Source: Labrys miyagiensis (GTDB lineage Bacteria > Pseudomonadota > Alphaproteobacteria > Rhizobiales > Labraceae). From it: 64,000 bases of DNA. The position numbers and the translations under genes were made by a program. The stretch covers positions 248,001 through 312,000 of the forward strand of contig NZ_BSPC01000069.1 of the NCBI RefSeq assembly GCF_030160835.1. The letters run 5' to 3'. Positions 24,263 to 32,642 of this stretch are shown here, in pieces (positions within the stretch are counted from its first letter, which is position 1; the number at the start of each line of letters is the position of its first letter). Under the pieces are notes generated by a model, which saw nothing but the letters and a program-made list of their open reading frames with translations, had not been told where the DNA came from and ran no database searches.

Positions 24263-24937
24263 ATGCTGGATACAACAAGACAGACAAGCGTCAGGCCCCG
24301 GTCCACTGCAGCCAATGTCTATGAGATGCTGCGAAACGATATTGTTCTGGGTACGCTCAAGCCACAGCAGCCGATCCGCGAAGCCGAGATAGCTGCCAGC
24401 CTCAATGTTTCGCGCACGCCGGTCCGCGAAGCCCTGCTCCGCCTTTCGAGCCTGGGTCTCGTCGACATCTTCCCGCAGAGCGGCACGCTGGTCGCTCCAA
24501 TCCGCATCGAGAAGGTGCGCGCGGCCCAGTTGATCCGCGAAGTCGTCGAGGTGGAGATTTGCCGCCGTGCCTGCCGCATGGCGAGCCCGGAAGACCTGGA
24601 AGCGCTCTCCTCTATCCTGGACGAGCAGGAATTCGCAGCGATCCGCAAGGATATGCGCCGCGTCTACGAGCTGGACGAAGTCTTCCATCGCCGCATCTTC
24701 GAGACGGCCGACTGCCTCGCTGCCCATGAGGAGCTCGAGGACGTCAAGACCCATCTCAATCGGCTGCGCTTCGTCACCGTGAACTGGCCGAACCGTCCGA
24801 ACACCATCATAGCCGAGCACCGCGATATCCTCGCGGGCCTTGCCGCGCGCGACGAGCAGGCGACGGCGGCGGCAATGACGATGCATCTGCGCACCATCCT
24901 GCAGGTGCTCGACAATTTCGGCACCCGGCCGCAATAG
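24263..24937 (+). CDS. GntR-family transcriptional regulator, FCD (FadR/VanR) subfamily
   Basis: A 224-residue regulator. The winged helix spans about residues 15-75 (NVYEMLRNDIVLGTLKPQQP, IREAEIAASLNVSRTPVREA). The FCD domain follows (about 85-215) with its metal-binding Asp and His residues in ELDEVFHRRIF, AEHRDIL and MHLRTIL. Such proteins repress sugar-acid or organic-acid catabolism until the substrate binds. Downstream lie a decayed sugar permease and a glucarate-dehydratase-like gene, so a sugar acid is the likely effector. Confidence 0.92.
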   Translation: MLDTTRQTSVRPRSTAANVYEMLRNDIVLGTLKPQQPIREAEIAASLNVSRTPVREALLRLSSLGLVDIFPQSGTLVAPIRIEKVRAAQLIREVVEVEICRRACRMASPEDLEALSSILDEQEFAAIRKDMRRVYELDEVFHRRIFETADCLAAHEELEDVKTHLNRLRFVTVNWPNRPNTIIAEHRDILAGLAARDEQATAAAMTMHLRTILQVLDNFGTRPQ

Positions 24938-25053
24938 GCCGAACCGATCCGACATGCGTCAGGCAGGCCCCAGCGGCCTGCCCGACATCAGGAGCGGCCG
25001 AAGCGCAAGCACCGACCTCCTTCGCTGCCTTCGGCACCGTCTTCCCTCTGCAG

Positions 25054-25305
25054 ATGTATCCGATCCCGCTGTTCAAGAGCCATGTCGTGTTCGGCATTCA
25101 CGACACCAAGTCCGGCCCGATCCCGCCGCTGGCCGCAGGCCCGCTCCGTGCAGGTTGCCTGCTCGGCGTGCAGAGCCTCTACGGCGAGGCTCATGCGCCA
25201 ACCATGATCACCGCCACGCCGATCATCGCCCCGCTCGCGCCGCCGCTCTTCCTGCCCTTGCAGAAACATTTCGTCGGCGGCCTCGCTCCGGAGACCGGCG
25301 GATGA
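25054..25305 (+). pseudogene. decayed remnant of a carbohydrate ABC transporter permease (MalG-type C-terminus)
   Basis: An 83-codon open frame, with in-frame sequence upstream lacking a start. Two pieces resemble the end of MalG/UgpE-type permeases: PIPLFKSHVVFGIHDTKSGP (compare PIPLYLLLVKLGLLDTYWGL in the family) and, after an apparent deletion of the central EAA-loop region, [11 protein letters not shown] near the stop (family LQRYFVxGLTAGAVKG). No other transporter gene adjoins. This fills most of the 408-base gap between the GntR regulator and the enolase-family gene. The match is by eye from short motifs, so it could be coincidental. Confidence 0.45.
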
Positions 25306-25345
25306 GCAGCTCCAGGCTTTATTGCTTCGTTCAAAAGGTATTCCG

Positions 25346-26566
25346 ATGAAGATCGTCGACCTCAAGGCCACCACTGTCGCCGTACCGCTTGAGGCGCCCT
25401 TGCGCCATGCGGCGGGCGCGCATTGGGGCCGCTTCATCCGCACTATCGTCGAGGTGGTCACCGACGAGGGCATCGTCGGGCTTGGCGAGATGGGCGGGGG
25501 CGGGGAATCCGCCGAAGCCGCCGTGCGCTCGCTGCTGCACTATCTCAAGGGCCATGATCCCCTGCAACTCGAGCAGTTGCGCTGGAAGATCATGAATCCC
25601 ACCGCCTCGCTCTACAACAACCGCATGCAACTGCATGCCGCCATCGAGATGGCCTGCATGGACGCTGCCGGCAAGAAGCTCGGCATCCGCGCCTGCGATC
25701 TCCTCGGCGGCGCCATCCGCGACACCATCCCTTTCGCCAGCTACATCTTCTACCGCTACCTCAACGAGGAGACCGGCAAGGGCGGCGAAGTGACGCCCGA
25801 TGCCATCGTGGCGCACACCAACGACCTCAAGACCCGCTACGGCTTCAAGACCCACAAGCTGAAGGGCGGCTATTTCGCGCCCGACCACGACATCGAGACC
25901 TATCGGGCGCTCGCCGCCGCCTTTCCGCGCGACAAGCTGCGCCTCGACCCTAACGCCGCCTGGTCGGTGGAGGAGGCGGTGCGCGTCGGCCGCGCCATCG
26001 AGCACCTCAACAACGATTATTTCGAGGATCCGACCTGGGGTCTCGAAGGCATGCGGCGCCTGCGCAGCCTGGTGCGTATTCCCACCGCCACCAACACCGT
26101 GGTGGTGAATTTCGAGCAGCTCGCCACCAATATCCGCCTTGAAGCCGTCGATGTCATCCTGCTCGACACCACCTTCTGGGGCGGCCTGCGCCAGGCCCAC
26201 AAGGCGGGCACGGTGCTCGAAGCCTTCCAATATGGCGCGGCGGTGCATTCGTCCGGCGAACTCGGCATCCAGCTCGCCTCGATGCTGCATCTGGGGGCGG
26301 CGCTGCCCAACCTCTCCTTCGCGGCGGATGCCCACTACCATCATCTCACCGACGACATCATCGCCGGCGGGCCACTGCGCTATGTCGACGGCGCCATCGC
26401 CTTGCCGCAGGGACCGGGGCTCGGCGTCGAGCTCGACCGCGAGAAGCTCGCCAAATATGCCGAACACTATCGCGAGGTCGGCGGCTACACCTATGACCGC
26501 GATCCGGGGCGGCCGGGCTGGTACTCGGTCATCCCCGAACAAAGGTTCGCGCGGGTGGAGGGGTAG
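25346..26566 (+). CDS. enolase-superfamily sugar-acid dehydratase (glucarate dehydratase-like)
   Basis: A 406-residue metal-dependent dehydratase of the mandelate racemase/glucarate dehydratase group. The capping domain is [20 protein letters not shown]. In the barrel, THKLKGG holds the K-x-K catalytic pair, LDPNAAW and YFEDPTWG supply metal ligands, TNTVVVNF the third, and VHSSGELGI the catalytic His. Members remove water from D-glucarate, galactarate or related aldarates to give keto-deoxy acids. Substrate cannot be fixed from sequence. The upstream GntR regulator and the decayed sugar permease fit a sugar-acid pathway. The start at 25346 is preferred over the in-frame ATG 25322. Confidence 0.88.
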   Translation: MKIVDLKATTVAVPLEAPLRHAAGAHWGRFIRTIVEVVTDEGIVGLGEMGGGGESAEAAVRSLLHYLKGHDPLQLEQLRWKIMNPTASLYNNRMQLHAAIEMACMDAAGKKLGIRACDLLGGAIRDTIPFASYIFYRYLNEETGKGGEVTPDAIVAHTNDLKTRYGFKTHKLKGGYFAPDHDIETYRALAAAFPRDKLRLDPNAAWSVEEAVRVGRAIEHLNNDYFEDPTWGLEGMRRLRSLVRIPTATNTVVVNFEQLATNIRLEAVDVILLDTTFWGGLRQAHKAGTVLEAFQYGAAVHSSGELGIQLASMLHLGAALPNLSFAADAHYHHLTDDIIAGGPLRYVDGAIALPQGPGLGVELDREKLAKYAEHYREVGGYTYDRDPGRPGWYSVIPEQRFARVEG

Positions 26567-26567
26567 G

Positions 26568-26701
26568 CTGGGAACGCGGACCTCCAGTCCGCTCTTGAAA
26601 CGGGGAGATAAAAGGAAAAGGCGGGGCGCCCGTGACAGACGCTCCGCCTTTTTCTGTGACGTGCTGGTTCAAGAGCGGACTGGAAGTCCGCGCTCCCAGG
26701 G
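26568..26701. repeat. family B inverted repeat, copy 2
   Basis: Arms GAACGCGGACCTCCAGTCCG and CTCTTGAAAC against GTTCAAGAGCGGACTGGAAG and GTCCGCGCTCCCAG, around an inner hairpin AAAAGGCGGGGCG/CGCTCCGCCTTTTT that would also act as a terminator. It separates the convergent enolase-family and SDR genes, ending at the SDR stop. Confidence 0.85.
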
Positions 26702-27496
26702 CTATGCCGCCTTGTAGCGCGCCGCGGCGTTTGACTGCGCGAAGTTCGGCAGCATGGCCTGGCGGGCGCCGTTGAAGGTCTCCCACTGGCCGGCATCCGG
26801 CAGCGGCGGGATGGTGACGCCCTCCTTGCGGTCGAAGCCGACCAGCGCCGCATCGACCAGTTCGCCCACTTCCATCACGCCCTGGATGGTGTTGATATCG
26901 CGGCCCGAGCGTTCCCAGATCTCGGTACGGGTGGCGGCCGGCAGCACAGCCTGCACATAGATGCCCTTGGGCCCGATCTCGGTCTGCAGGCTCTGCGACA
27001 GGGTCAGCACGAAGGCCTTGGTAGCCGAATAGACGCCGAAGGAGATTTCCGGCGCCAGCGCCAGCACCGAGGCAAGGTTGATGATGGCGCCTTTGCCTTG
27101 GCGAAGGAAGCGCGGCACCACGGCGGCGGTCAGCCGCGTGAGCGACGTGACGTTGAGGCGGATCAGCCAGTCCACCGCCTCAGGATCCTGGTCGGCAAAG
27201 CCTCCATGGGCGGCAGCGCCGGCATTGTTGACGAGGACACCGATCGTCTCGTCGTCGCGCAGGCGCGCCTCGACGCGGGCGATGTCGGCATTGTCGGTGA
27301 GATCGGCCTTGATGATGTCGATGGCGACGCCGCTCTCGGCGCGCAGGCGCGCGGCCAGCGCCTCCATGCGGGCCTGGTCGCGAGCGACCAGCACGAGGTC
27401 ATGGCCACGGCGGGCGAAACGCTCGGCATAGGTGGCGCCGATACCGGTCGAGGCCCCGGTGATCAGCACGGTGGGAAGCGATTGGGTCATTTTCAA
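26702..27496 (-). CDS. short-chain dehydrogenase/reductase (SDR)
   Basis: A 264-residue NAD(P)-dependent oxidoreductase. The cofactor loop is LITGASTGIGATYAERFA (about residues 11-28), NNAGAAAHGGF follows, and the catalytic residues are Ser in INLASVLA and Tyr/Lys in YSATKAF. An Arg in LVARDQAR after the second strand favours NADP. Substrate unknown. Divergent from a TetR regulator across two operator-like palindromes, which is the usual arrangement of a regulator and its target. Confidence 0.9.
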   Translation of the reverse strand: MKMTQSLPTVLITGASTGIGATYAERFARRGHDLVLVARDQARMEALAARLRAESGVAIDIIKADLTDNADIARVEARLRDDETIGVLVNNAGAAAHGGFADQDPEAVDWLIRLNVTSLTRLTAAVVPRFLRQGKGAIINLASVLALAPEISFGVYSATKAFVLTLSQSLQTEIGPKGIYVQAVLPAATRTEIWERSGRDINTIQGVMEVGELVDAALVGFDRKEGVTIPPLPDAGQWETFNGARQAMLPNFAQSNAAARYKAA

Positions 27497-27538
27497 GCTC
27501 CTGGCGGACCGGCCCTTCTCGGTACCGGCGCCTTATAT

Positions 27539-27582
27539 TCATGATAATCATCATGATTGATGCATTCATGATCGCCATCATG
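27539..27582. promoter_or_regulatory. tandem palindromic operators between SDR and TetR genes
   Basis: Two sites with 27-base centre spacing. The first is TCATGAT-AATC-ATCATGA (27539-27556), with perfect seven-base arms. The second is CATGAT-CGCC-ATCATG (27567-27582), with perfect six-base arms. Both lie in the short gap between the divergent SDR and TetR starts, so the TetR protein likely represses both promoters from here. Confidence 0.75.
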
Positions 27583-27614
27583 TATAATGTCAAGCGAATT
27601 GAAGGAGCCGAGCC

Positions 27615-28160
27615 ATGAAGGTCAGCAAGGAACAACTCGCCGAGAACCGCCAGCGCATCCTGGATGCGGCGGCGCGGCTGTTCCGCGAGCGCGGATTCGA
27701 GGGCGTGACGGTGGCCGAGATCATGGCAGCCGCCGATCTCACCCACGGTGCCTTCTACGGGCACTTCAGCTCGAAGGAGGATCTGATCGCCCGGTCCTTC
27801 GCGCATGTGCTGTTTCCGGACACGGAAAAGCCCGAGGAGGGGACGATGGCCGACTATGCCGGCGTCTACCTCAGCGCCCGGCATCGGGACGGGCCCGGCA
27901 ATGGCTGCCTGTTCTCCACGCTCGGCACGGAGGTCGGCCGTACCGAGGGAGCAGCGCGCCATACCATGACGCAGGCTCTGGAACGGCGGATCGAGATCTT
28001 CAGCCAGACGGCGCCCGGCGAGACCCCGGAGGAACGTCGCCGCGCCGCCATCGCCGGCTGGGCCGCCATGGTCGGCGCGATGGTGCTGGCACGCATCTCG
28101 GACGATCCGGCGCTGTCGGACGAGATCATGCGGGAGACGAGAGAGACGCTGGGAGCTTGA
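27615..28160 (+). CDS. TetR/AcrR-family transcriptional regulator
   Basis: A 181-residue repressor. The N-terminal HTH spans about residues 10-55 (RQRILDAAARLFRERGFEGV, VAEIMAAADLTHGAFYGHFS). The ligand-binding C-terminus includes GNGCLFSTLGTEV, a pattern of the YxaF/LmrA-like group. The start follows GGAG. It is divergent from the SDR gene and shares tandem operators with it. Confidence 0.9.
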   Translation: MKVSKEQLAENRQRILDAAARLFRERGFEGVTVAEIMAAADLTHGAFYGHFSSKEDLIARSFAHVLFPDTEKPEEGTMADYAGVYLSARHRDGPGNGCLFSTLGTEVGRTEGAARHTMTQALERRIEIFSQTAPGETPEERRRAAIAGWAAMVGAMVLARISDDPALSDEIMRETRETLGA

Positions 28161-28197
28161 AGGAGGAACAGCGCCGCTGGGTCCGCTGGCTCGTGGC

Positions 28198-28749
28198 TCA
28201 CGCCCAGCCGAACAGCGAGGGCTGATCGTCCGGCAGGGCGCCTTCGATCTTCAGGAGCCGGCGCTTGGTCTCCACCCCGCCATAGGCGGAAAAGCCGCCG
28301 GACTTGCCGCCCGCCGCGAGCACGCGGTGGCAGGGCATCACGATCGGATGCGGGTTCTGGCCCATCGCCTTGCCCACGGCCTGCGCCAGCAGGGGATCGC
28401 CGAGCTTTTTGGCGATCTCGCCATAAGTCATGGTCGAGCCGCGCGGGATGGCGCGGGCGATCGCATAGACCTGGCGGTTGAAGTCGGGGACATGGTCGGT
28501 GTCGAGTTCGATCCAGCTCAGATCGACAGGCTCGCCGGCCAGCAGAGCCTGGATACCGGCAATGGCCTTCGCCACCTCCGGCGGTGGCTCCGCCTCGACG
28601 GCGCCGGGCAGCAGCCGCTTCATGCGCGCCCTGAGGGCGTAGCCATCGGCCGAAGGCAACTGCACGCTGACAAGCCCCTTCCCGCCCCAGGCCAGGGCGC
28701 AGGGGCCGATCTCGGTTTCAAAAAGAGCGAAGTGAATGGAAGTCATCAC
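28198..28749 (-). CDS. ogt: methylated-DNA-protein-cysteine S-methyltransferase (Ogt type)
   Basis: A 183-residue suicide DNA-repair protein that moves the methyl group from O6-methylguanine to its own cysteine. The active site is IVMPCHRVL, preceded by GSTMTYGEIAKKLGDP and followed by GKSGGFSAYGGVETKRRLL; AVGKAMGQNPHP contains the DNA-contact region. Length and N-terminal domain match Ogt rather than the Ada fusion. Its 3' end lies 37 bases from the TetR stop, convergent. Confidence 0.93.
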   Translation of the reverse strand: MMTSIHFALFETEIGPCALAWGGKGLVSVQLPSADGYALRARMKRLLPGAVEAEPPPEVAKAIAGIQALLAGEPVDLSWIELDTDHVPDFNRQVYAIARAIPRGSTMTYGEIAKKLGDPLLAQAVGKAMGQNPHPIVMPCHRVLAAGGKSGGFSAYGGVETKRRLLKIEGALPDDQPSLFGWA

Positions 28750-29061
28750 TGCCTCTCCTCACTATAGCGGGATAGCCATATCAGCGCGGGCGGGCCTATG
28801 CCGCCACCCGATTCCTGCGCCCGATTCTGTCATGATAGACCGGGAATCACCTGAAACGGAACCTTTTCAACCTTGCGCGCTTATACCCTCGAATTGGCCT
28901 AAACAATTCCCGACCCGTTCCAAATAGCCGTCAGCTTCCGTGCAGCCATAACTTATCTCCTGAAAAACGGCGTTTTCGGCGACTTTTCCCCGTACATGCG
29001 TTGGCGATACCTATCCTCCGTGCGATAAGGCGACCGGACGAATCATAGAAAGGATAACATC
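28750..29061. other. gene-free promoter region of the HU gene
   Basis: 312 bases between divergent ogt and HU genes. No ORF of substance, no repeat of families A-D and no convincing palindrome is seen; it presumably holds both promoters. Confidence 0.5.
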
Positions 29062-29343
29062 ATGACCGTCAGCACCATCGATCTTGCCGACCGTATTGCC
29101 GCCGCTCATGGCCTGACCAAGACTGCCGCTAAGGCAGCCGTCGAAGACGTTCTGAAGGGCATCGCCGAAGCGGCTGTGAAGGGCGAGGAAGTCTCCCTCA
29201 ACGGCTTCGGCAAGTTCAAGGTGCAGGCCAAGCCCGAGCGCGATGGCCGCAATCCCTCGACCGGCGCTCCGATGAAGATCGCTGCTTCGAAGAAGGTCGT
29301 GTTCCAGCCCGCCAAGGCCCTCAAGGACGCCGTGAACGGCTGA
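29062..29343 (+). CDS. HU-family nucleoid DNA-binding protein
   Basis: A 93-residue basic protein that bends and compacts DNA. It has the full HU/IHF fold: STIDLADRIAAAHGLTKTAA, VEDVLKGIAEAAVKGEEVSL, NGFGKFKVQAKPERDGRNPS and TGAPMKIAASKKVVFQPAKA. The DNA-arm signature GRNPSTGAPMKI is clear. The start follows AAAGGATAAC. It is a single-gene unit with its own terminator. Confidence 0.95.
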   Translation: MTVSTIDLADRIAAAHGLTKTAAKAAVEDVLKGIAEAAVKGEEVSLNGFGKFKVQAKPERDGRNPSTGAPMKIAASKKVVFQPAKALKDAVNG

Positions 29344-29370
29344 TCCCCCGGTCATCAAGGCTTATCGAGA

Positions 29371-29405
29371 AGGGACGGCGCCGCGGCTCCGTCCCTTTCT
29401 TTTTG
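29371..29405 (+). terminator. Rho-independent terminator of the HU gene
   Basis: AGGGACGG pairs with CCGTCCCT around CGCCGCGGCT, followed by TTCTTTTTG. Confidence 0.9.
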
Positions 29406-29462
29406 GGGGCTCGGAAAGCAAGGCCATTCCCACCAAAGCCGAGGCCTCGCCAGGCGGCCCAG

Positions 29463-29825
29463 TCAGGGTCCCTGCAGTTCCACGATCACACCGTTCGGAT
29501 CCTGCAGAAAACATTGCCTGACGGCCGTGCCAGGCAGGTAATTGGGCCCGCGATAGCGCACCCCCAGCCGGTCGAGATGGGCCACCGCCTCATCGAGTGA
29601 ATCGACCTGGAAGGCGAAGTGATCGACCGTGTTGCCCGCCTGCGCCGAGCCCTCCGTCACTTCCCTCAGATGCACGGCCGGCTGCATGCCGTCATAGAGC
29701 CAGGCCCCTGCAAAATCGAAATCCGGCCGCTCGCCCTGCGACAGGCCGATGACCTTCGTATAGAAATCGATGGTGCCCTGCAGATCGCTGGTGCGGATGT
29801 TGACGTGCTGAAGCCGAACCGCCAT
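29463..29825 (-). CDS. VOC-family (glyoxalase/dioxygenase fold) protein
   Basis: A 120-residue metal-binding barrel. LQHVNIRTSDLQGTIDFYTK and IGLSQGERPDFDFAGAWLYD form the first half; VDHFAFQVDSLDEAVAHLDR and QCFLQDPNGVIVELQGP the second. Putative metal ligands are His7, His in VDHFAF and Glu in VIVELQ. Family members isomerise, hydrolyse or modify many small molecules; no specific role can be given. The start at 29825 follows GGGAGAACGCC; upstream extension is not conserved in type. Confidence 0.85.
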   Translation of the reverse strand: MAVRLQHVNIRTSDLQGTIDFYTKVIGLSQGERPDFDFAGAWLYDGMQPAVHLREVTEGSAQAGNTVDHFAFQVDSLDEAVAHLDRLGVRYRGPNYLPGTAVRQCFLQDPNGVIVELQGP

Positions 29826-29927
29826 GGCGTTCTCCCTGGTGTTTTCAGGGGAGCTTAAGCCGGGAGCATCGCAGCGAAAAGGGATTGGTGGGATGCAGGT
29901 CCCAACAAGCGCCGGCTTTACCGGGTA

Positions 29928-30038
29928 AGGCGCACGAAACGCGGAGTGGCGGTCACCGACCGCCATCTACCCCTGACAGAGAACATATCGTTTCCAAGAT
30001 TGTCGATCAGTAATCGACACTCCGCGTTTCGTGCGCCT
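29928..30038. repeat. family C inverted repeat, copy 1
   Basis: Perfect 21-base inverted arms (29928-29948 and 30018-30038), each running AGGCGCACGAAACGCGGAGT on its strand, around a 69-base centre that holds smaller palindromes GGCGGTCACCGACCGCC and TGTCGATCAGTAATCGACA. It lies between the VOC gene and the LysR gene. A relative is at 36566-36645. Confidence 0.85.
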
Positions 30039-30065
30039 CTCACGCCAAGCCCACACCTCCAATCC

Positions 30066-30968
30066 TCACCACCGCCCCTGCGGCCCCTTCAGGAAATCCA
30101 CGAAGGCGCGCAGCGGTGCGGGCATGTGGCGGCGGCTGGAATAGTAGAGATAGGGGCCGGAGAACGCCTCCTCCCACTCCGGCAGGATGCGCTCGAGAAC
30201 GCCGCCGGCCAGCGCCGGCGCCAGGAATTCCTCGAAGCTGCGGATAATGCCGAGACCCTCAATGGCGGCCTGCACCTGCATTTCCATGGCCGTCGCCACC
30301 AGCGGGCCGGCGGGCGTGATCGTCACGCTCTCGCCCTCCCGCTCATATTCCCAGCGGGGCGTGTTGCCGCTGTCGAAGCGATGGCGGATGCAGGCGTGGC
30401 GCAGGAGGTCGTCGGGATGGGCGGGGCGGCCATGCTCGGCGAGATAAGCGGGCGAGGCGGCGGTGACGAAGCGCTGGGTGCGCGGCCCAAGCGGCACACG
30501 GATCATGTCGCGCTCCAGGCTCTCGTCATAGCGGATGCCGGCGTCGAAGCCGGCCGCGAACACGTCGATGAAGCTGTCATGGCCGACGATCTCCAGCGTG
30601 ATGCCTGGGTGCCGGCGCATGAACTCGCCGAGCATGCGCGGCAGCACCGCCCGCGCCACGATGGTGGGCACGTTGAGGCGCAGCGTGCCCGTCGGCGTAT
30701 CGCGGAAATCATTGACGGCATCGAGCGCCGCCGCCACCTCGCCGAGCGCCGGGGCCAGCCTTTCGAGCAGGCGCTGACCGGCCTCGGTGGGCGTGACGCT
30801 GCGCGTGGTGCGGTTGAGCAGGCGCACGCCAAGCCGCGTCTCCAGCCGCCGCAGGGCCTCGCTGAGGGCCGAGGCCGAGGTCCCCCGCTTCATTGCCGCG
30901 CCACGGAAGCTGCGCGCCAGGGCCACGGCCGCGAAGGCGTCGAGATCGGCAAGGTCCATATCGGCCAT
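30066..30968 (-). CDS. LysR-family transcriptional regulator
   Basis: A 300-residue regulator. The winged HTH covers residues 5-65 (LADLDAFAAVALARSFRGAA, SASALSEALRRLETRLGVRL, LNRTTRSVTPTEAGQRLLER). The effector domain (about 95-295) includes LRLNVPTIVARAVLPRMLGE and PGITLEIVGHDSFIDVFAAG. It is divergent from the aldo-keto reductase gene, 105 bases away, its probable target. Confidence 0.93.
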   Translation of the reverse strand: MADMDLADLDAFAAVALARSFRGAAMKRGTSASALSEALRRLETRLGVRLLNRTTRSVTPTEAGQRLLERLAPALGEVAAALDAVNDFRDTPTGTLRLNVPTIVARAVLPRMLGEFMRRHPGITLEIVGHDSFIDVFAAGFDAGIRYDESLERDMIRVPLGPRTQRFVTAASPAYLAEHGRPAHPDDLLRHACIRHRFDSGNTPRWEYEREGESVTITPAGPLVATAMEMQVQAAIEGLGIIRSFEEFLAPALAGGVLERILPEWEEAFSGPYLYYSSRRHMPAPLRAFVDFLKGPQGRW

Positions 30969-31073
30969 TGTGCGGATTTCCGTACAGCTTGTGCAAACTC
31001 CATCGGATTATCGCACGGAACGGTTTGCGGCATAATCCTTCATCGAATCCAAAAATATCTTGGGAGTTTCGCC

Positions 31074-32066
31074 ATGCAGATGCGTCAACTGGGCAAGACT
31101 GGCCCGCTTTCCTCCGCCCTCGGCCTCGGCTGCATGGGCATGTCCGGCATGTACGGCCCCTCGGAGCGGGCCGAGAGCATCGCCACCATCCACGCCGCCC
31201 TCGATGCCGGCATCAACCTGCTCGATACCGGCGATTTCTACGGCATGGGCCACAACGAGATGCTGATCGGCGAGGCGCTGAAGGGCATTCCCCGCGACAA
31301 GGCGATCCTGTCGGTGAAGTTCGGCGGCCTGCGCGACCCCGCCGGCGGCTGGAGCGGCTTCGATGGCCGACCGGCGGCGGTGAAGAACTTCCTCGCCTAT
31401 ACGCTGCAGCGCCTCGGCGTCGACCATATCGACATCTATCGCCCGGCCCGCCTCGATGCCAACGTGCCGATCGAGGATACGGTGGGCGCCATCGCCGACA
31501 TGGTGAAGGCGGGCTATGTCAGGCATATCGGCCTGTCGGAGGTCGGCAGCGCCACCCTCCGCCGCGCCGCCGCGGTGCATCCGATCGTCGACCTGCAGAT
31601 CGAATATTCGCTGATCTCGCGCGGCATCGAGGATGGCATTCTCACCACCTGCCGCGAGCTTGGCATCGGCATCACCGCCTATGGCGTGCTCTCGCGCGGG
31701 CTGATCAGCGGCCACTGGCAGAAGGACAAAGCTGGCCAGGGCGATTTCCGCGCCTTCAGCCCGCGCTTCCAGGCCGAGAACATCGACCGGAACCTCGCTC
31801 TGGTCGAGGCGCTGCGCAAGGTGGCGGAGGCGAAGAAGGTGAGCGTGGCGCAGATCGCCATCGCCTGGGTGGCGGCGCAGGGCGGAGACATCCTGCCGCT
31901 CGTCGGCGCCCGTCGCCGCGACCGCCTCGCCGAGGCTCTCGGCGCCCTCGACGTGACGCTGACGCCGGAGGATCTTGCCGCCATCGAAGCCGCCGTGCCG
32001 AAGGACGCCGCCGCCGGCACCCGCTATGCCGCCGCACAGATGGCCCATCTCGACAGCGAGCATTGA
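31074..32066 (+). CDS. aldo/keto reductase-family protein
   Basis: A 330-residue barrel oxidoreductase. LGKTGPLSSALGLGCMGMSG is the family start. Asp51 and Tyr56 (NLLDTGDFYGMGHNE) and Lys82 (SVKFGG) of the catalytic tetrad are present. The usual histidine (in QHRVD-type motifs) is replaced: the sequence reads HIDIYRPARLD, with Ala125 at that place. The NADP-binding end is PLVGARRRDRLAEALGALDV. So it is either a subfamily that reduces without that His or a protein of altered activity. Start 31074 is chosen because the fold begins there. Divergent from a LysR regulator. Confidence 0.88.
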   Translation: MQMRQLGKTGPLSSALGLGCMGMSGMYGPSERAESIATIHAALDAGINLLDTGDFYGMGHNEMLIGEALKGIPRDKAILSVKFGGLRDPAGGWSGFDGRPAAVKNFLAYTLQRLGVDHIDIYRPARLDANVPIEDTVGAIADMVKAGYVRHIGLSEVGSATLRRAAAVHPIVDLQIEYSLISRGIEDGILTTCRELGIGITAYGVLSRGLISGHWQKDKAGQGDFRAFSPRFQAENIDRNLALVEALRKVAEAKKVSVAQIAIAWVAAQGGDILPLVGARRRDRLAEALGALDVTLTPEDLAAIEAAVPKDAAAGTRYAAAQMAHLDSEH

Positions 32067-32224
32067 CTGGGAGCGCGAACGTCCTACGACACTCAAGAGA
32101 GTGTCGGACGATCCGCTCTTGAAACGATAACGAAACAAGAGAAGGCGACACGGTTGTCAACAGCCGCATCGCCCCTTCCTTCATGACCTGTGGTTAAAGA
32201 GCGGACAGGATGTCCGCGCTCCGG
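32067..32224. repeat. family B inverted repeat, copy 3
   Basis: Outer arms CTGGGAGCGCGAACGTCC and GGATGTCCGCGCTCCGG with inner GATCCGCTCTTGAAACG against GTTAAAGAGCGGACAGGATG; the left arm carries an extra hairpin ACACTC/GAGTGT. More diverged than copy 1. It lies between the aldo/keto reductase gene and the convergent 130-residue protein gene. Confidence 0.8.
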
Positions 32225-32241
32225 TTTATCGTGCAGAAGGG

Positions 32242-32634
32242 CTAACTCTTCAGCTTCTCGCCGGTCCAGCGGTCGCGGCCTGTCCAGAAAGGGCATTGTG
32301 GGCAGGCCTCCCCTTTGGGATAATCGATGCCTTCCTCGTGCGGGCAGCCGATGATCCGATCGATCATGCTCACCGAGCGAACCTCCTCCGCGCGAAAGAA
32401 GGCCGCTATCTCGCCGGCGATTTTTCCGTCACGCCGCACATCGCTCGTGTCCGAAAACCATTTTCGCATCTCATCCAATTCATCGAGGGAGGTGCGGAAG
32501 ACCGAAGCCACGACCTTGCTGGCGCGCCTGTCGTCAGGGCCATAATAGGCAATTGTCCCAACCGGAAGGCCGCGATTGCCCAGCTTGGCTTTCTTCTCCA
32601 GCCATTTGCCGGGTTGCCAACCGATTTTCATCAT
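32242..32634 (-). CDS. conserved-type hypothetical protein with Cys-rich C-terminus
   Basis: A 130-residue cytoplasmic protein I do not recognise. The first half is basic (GWQPGKWLEKKAKLGNRGLP, IAYYGPDDRRASKVVASVFR). The end has CPHEEGIDYPKGEACPQCPF, with C-x13-C-x2-C spacing plus a His next to the first Cys, which suggests a zinc site. Middle residues (DELDEMRKWFSDTSDVRRDG) look helical. It is encoded just downstream of, and on the same strand as, the AraC regulator gene. Confidence 0.65.
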   Translation of the reverse strand: MMKIGWQPGKWLEKKAKLGNRGLPVGTIAYYGPDDRRASKVVASVFRTSLDELDEMRKWFSDTSDVRRDGKIAGEIAAFFRAEEVRSVSMIDRIIGCPHEEGIDYPKGEACPQCPFWTGRDRWTGEKLKS

Positions 32635-32642
32635 TCGTCCTT

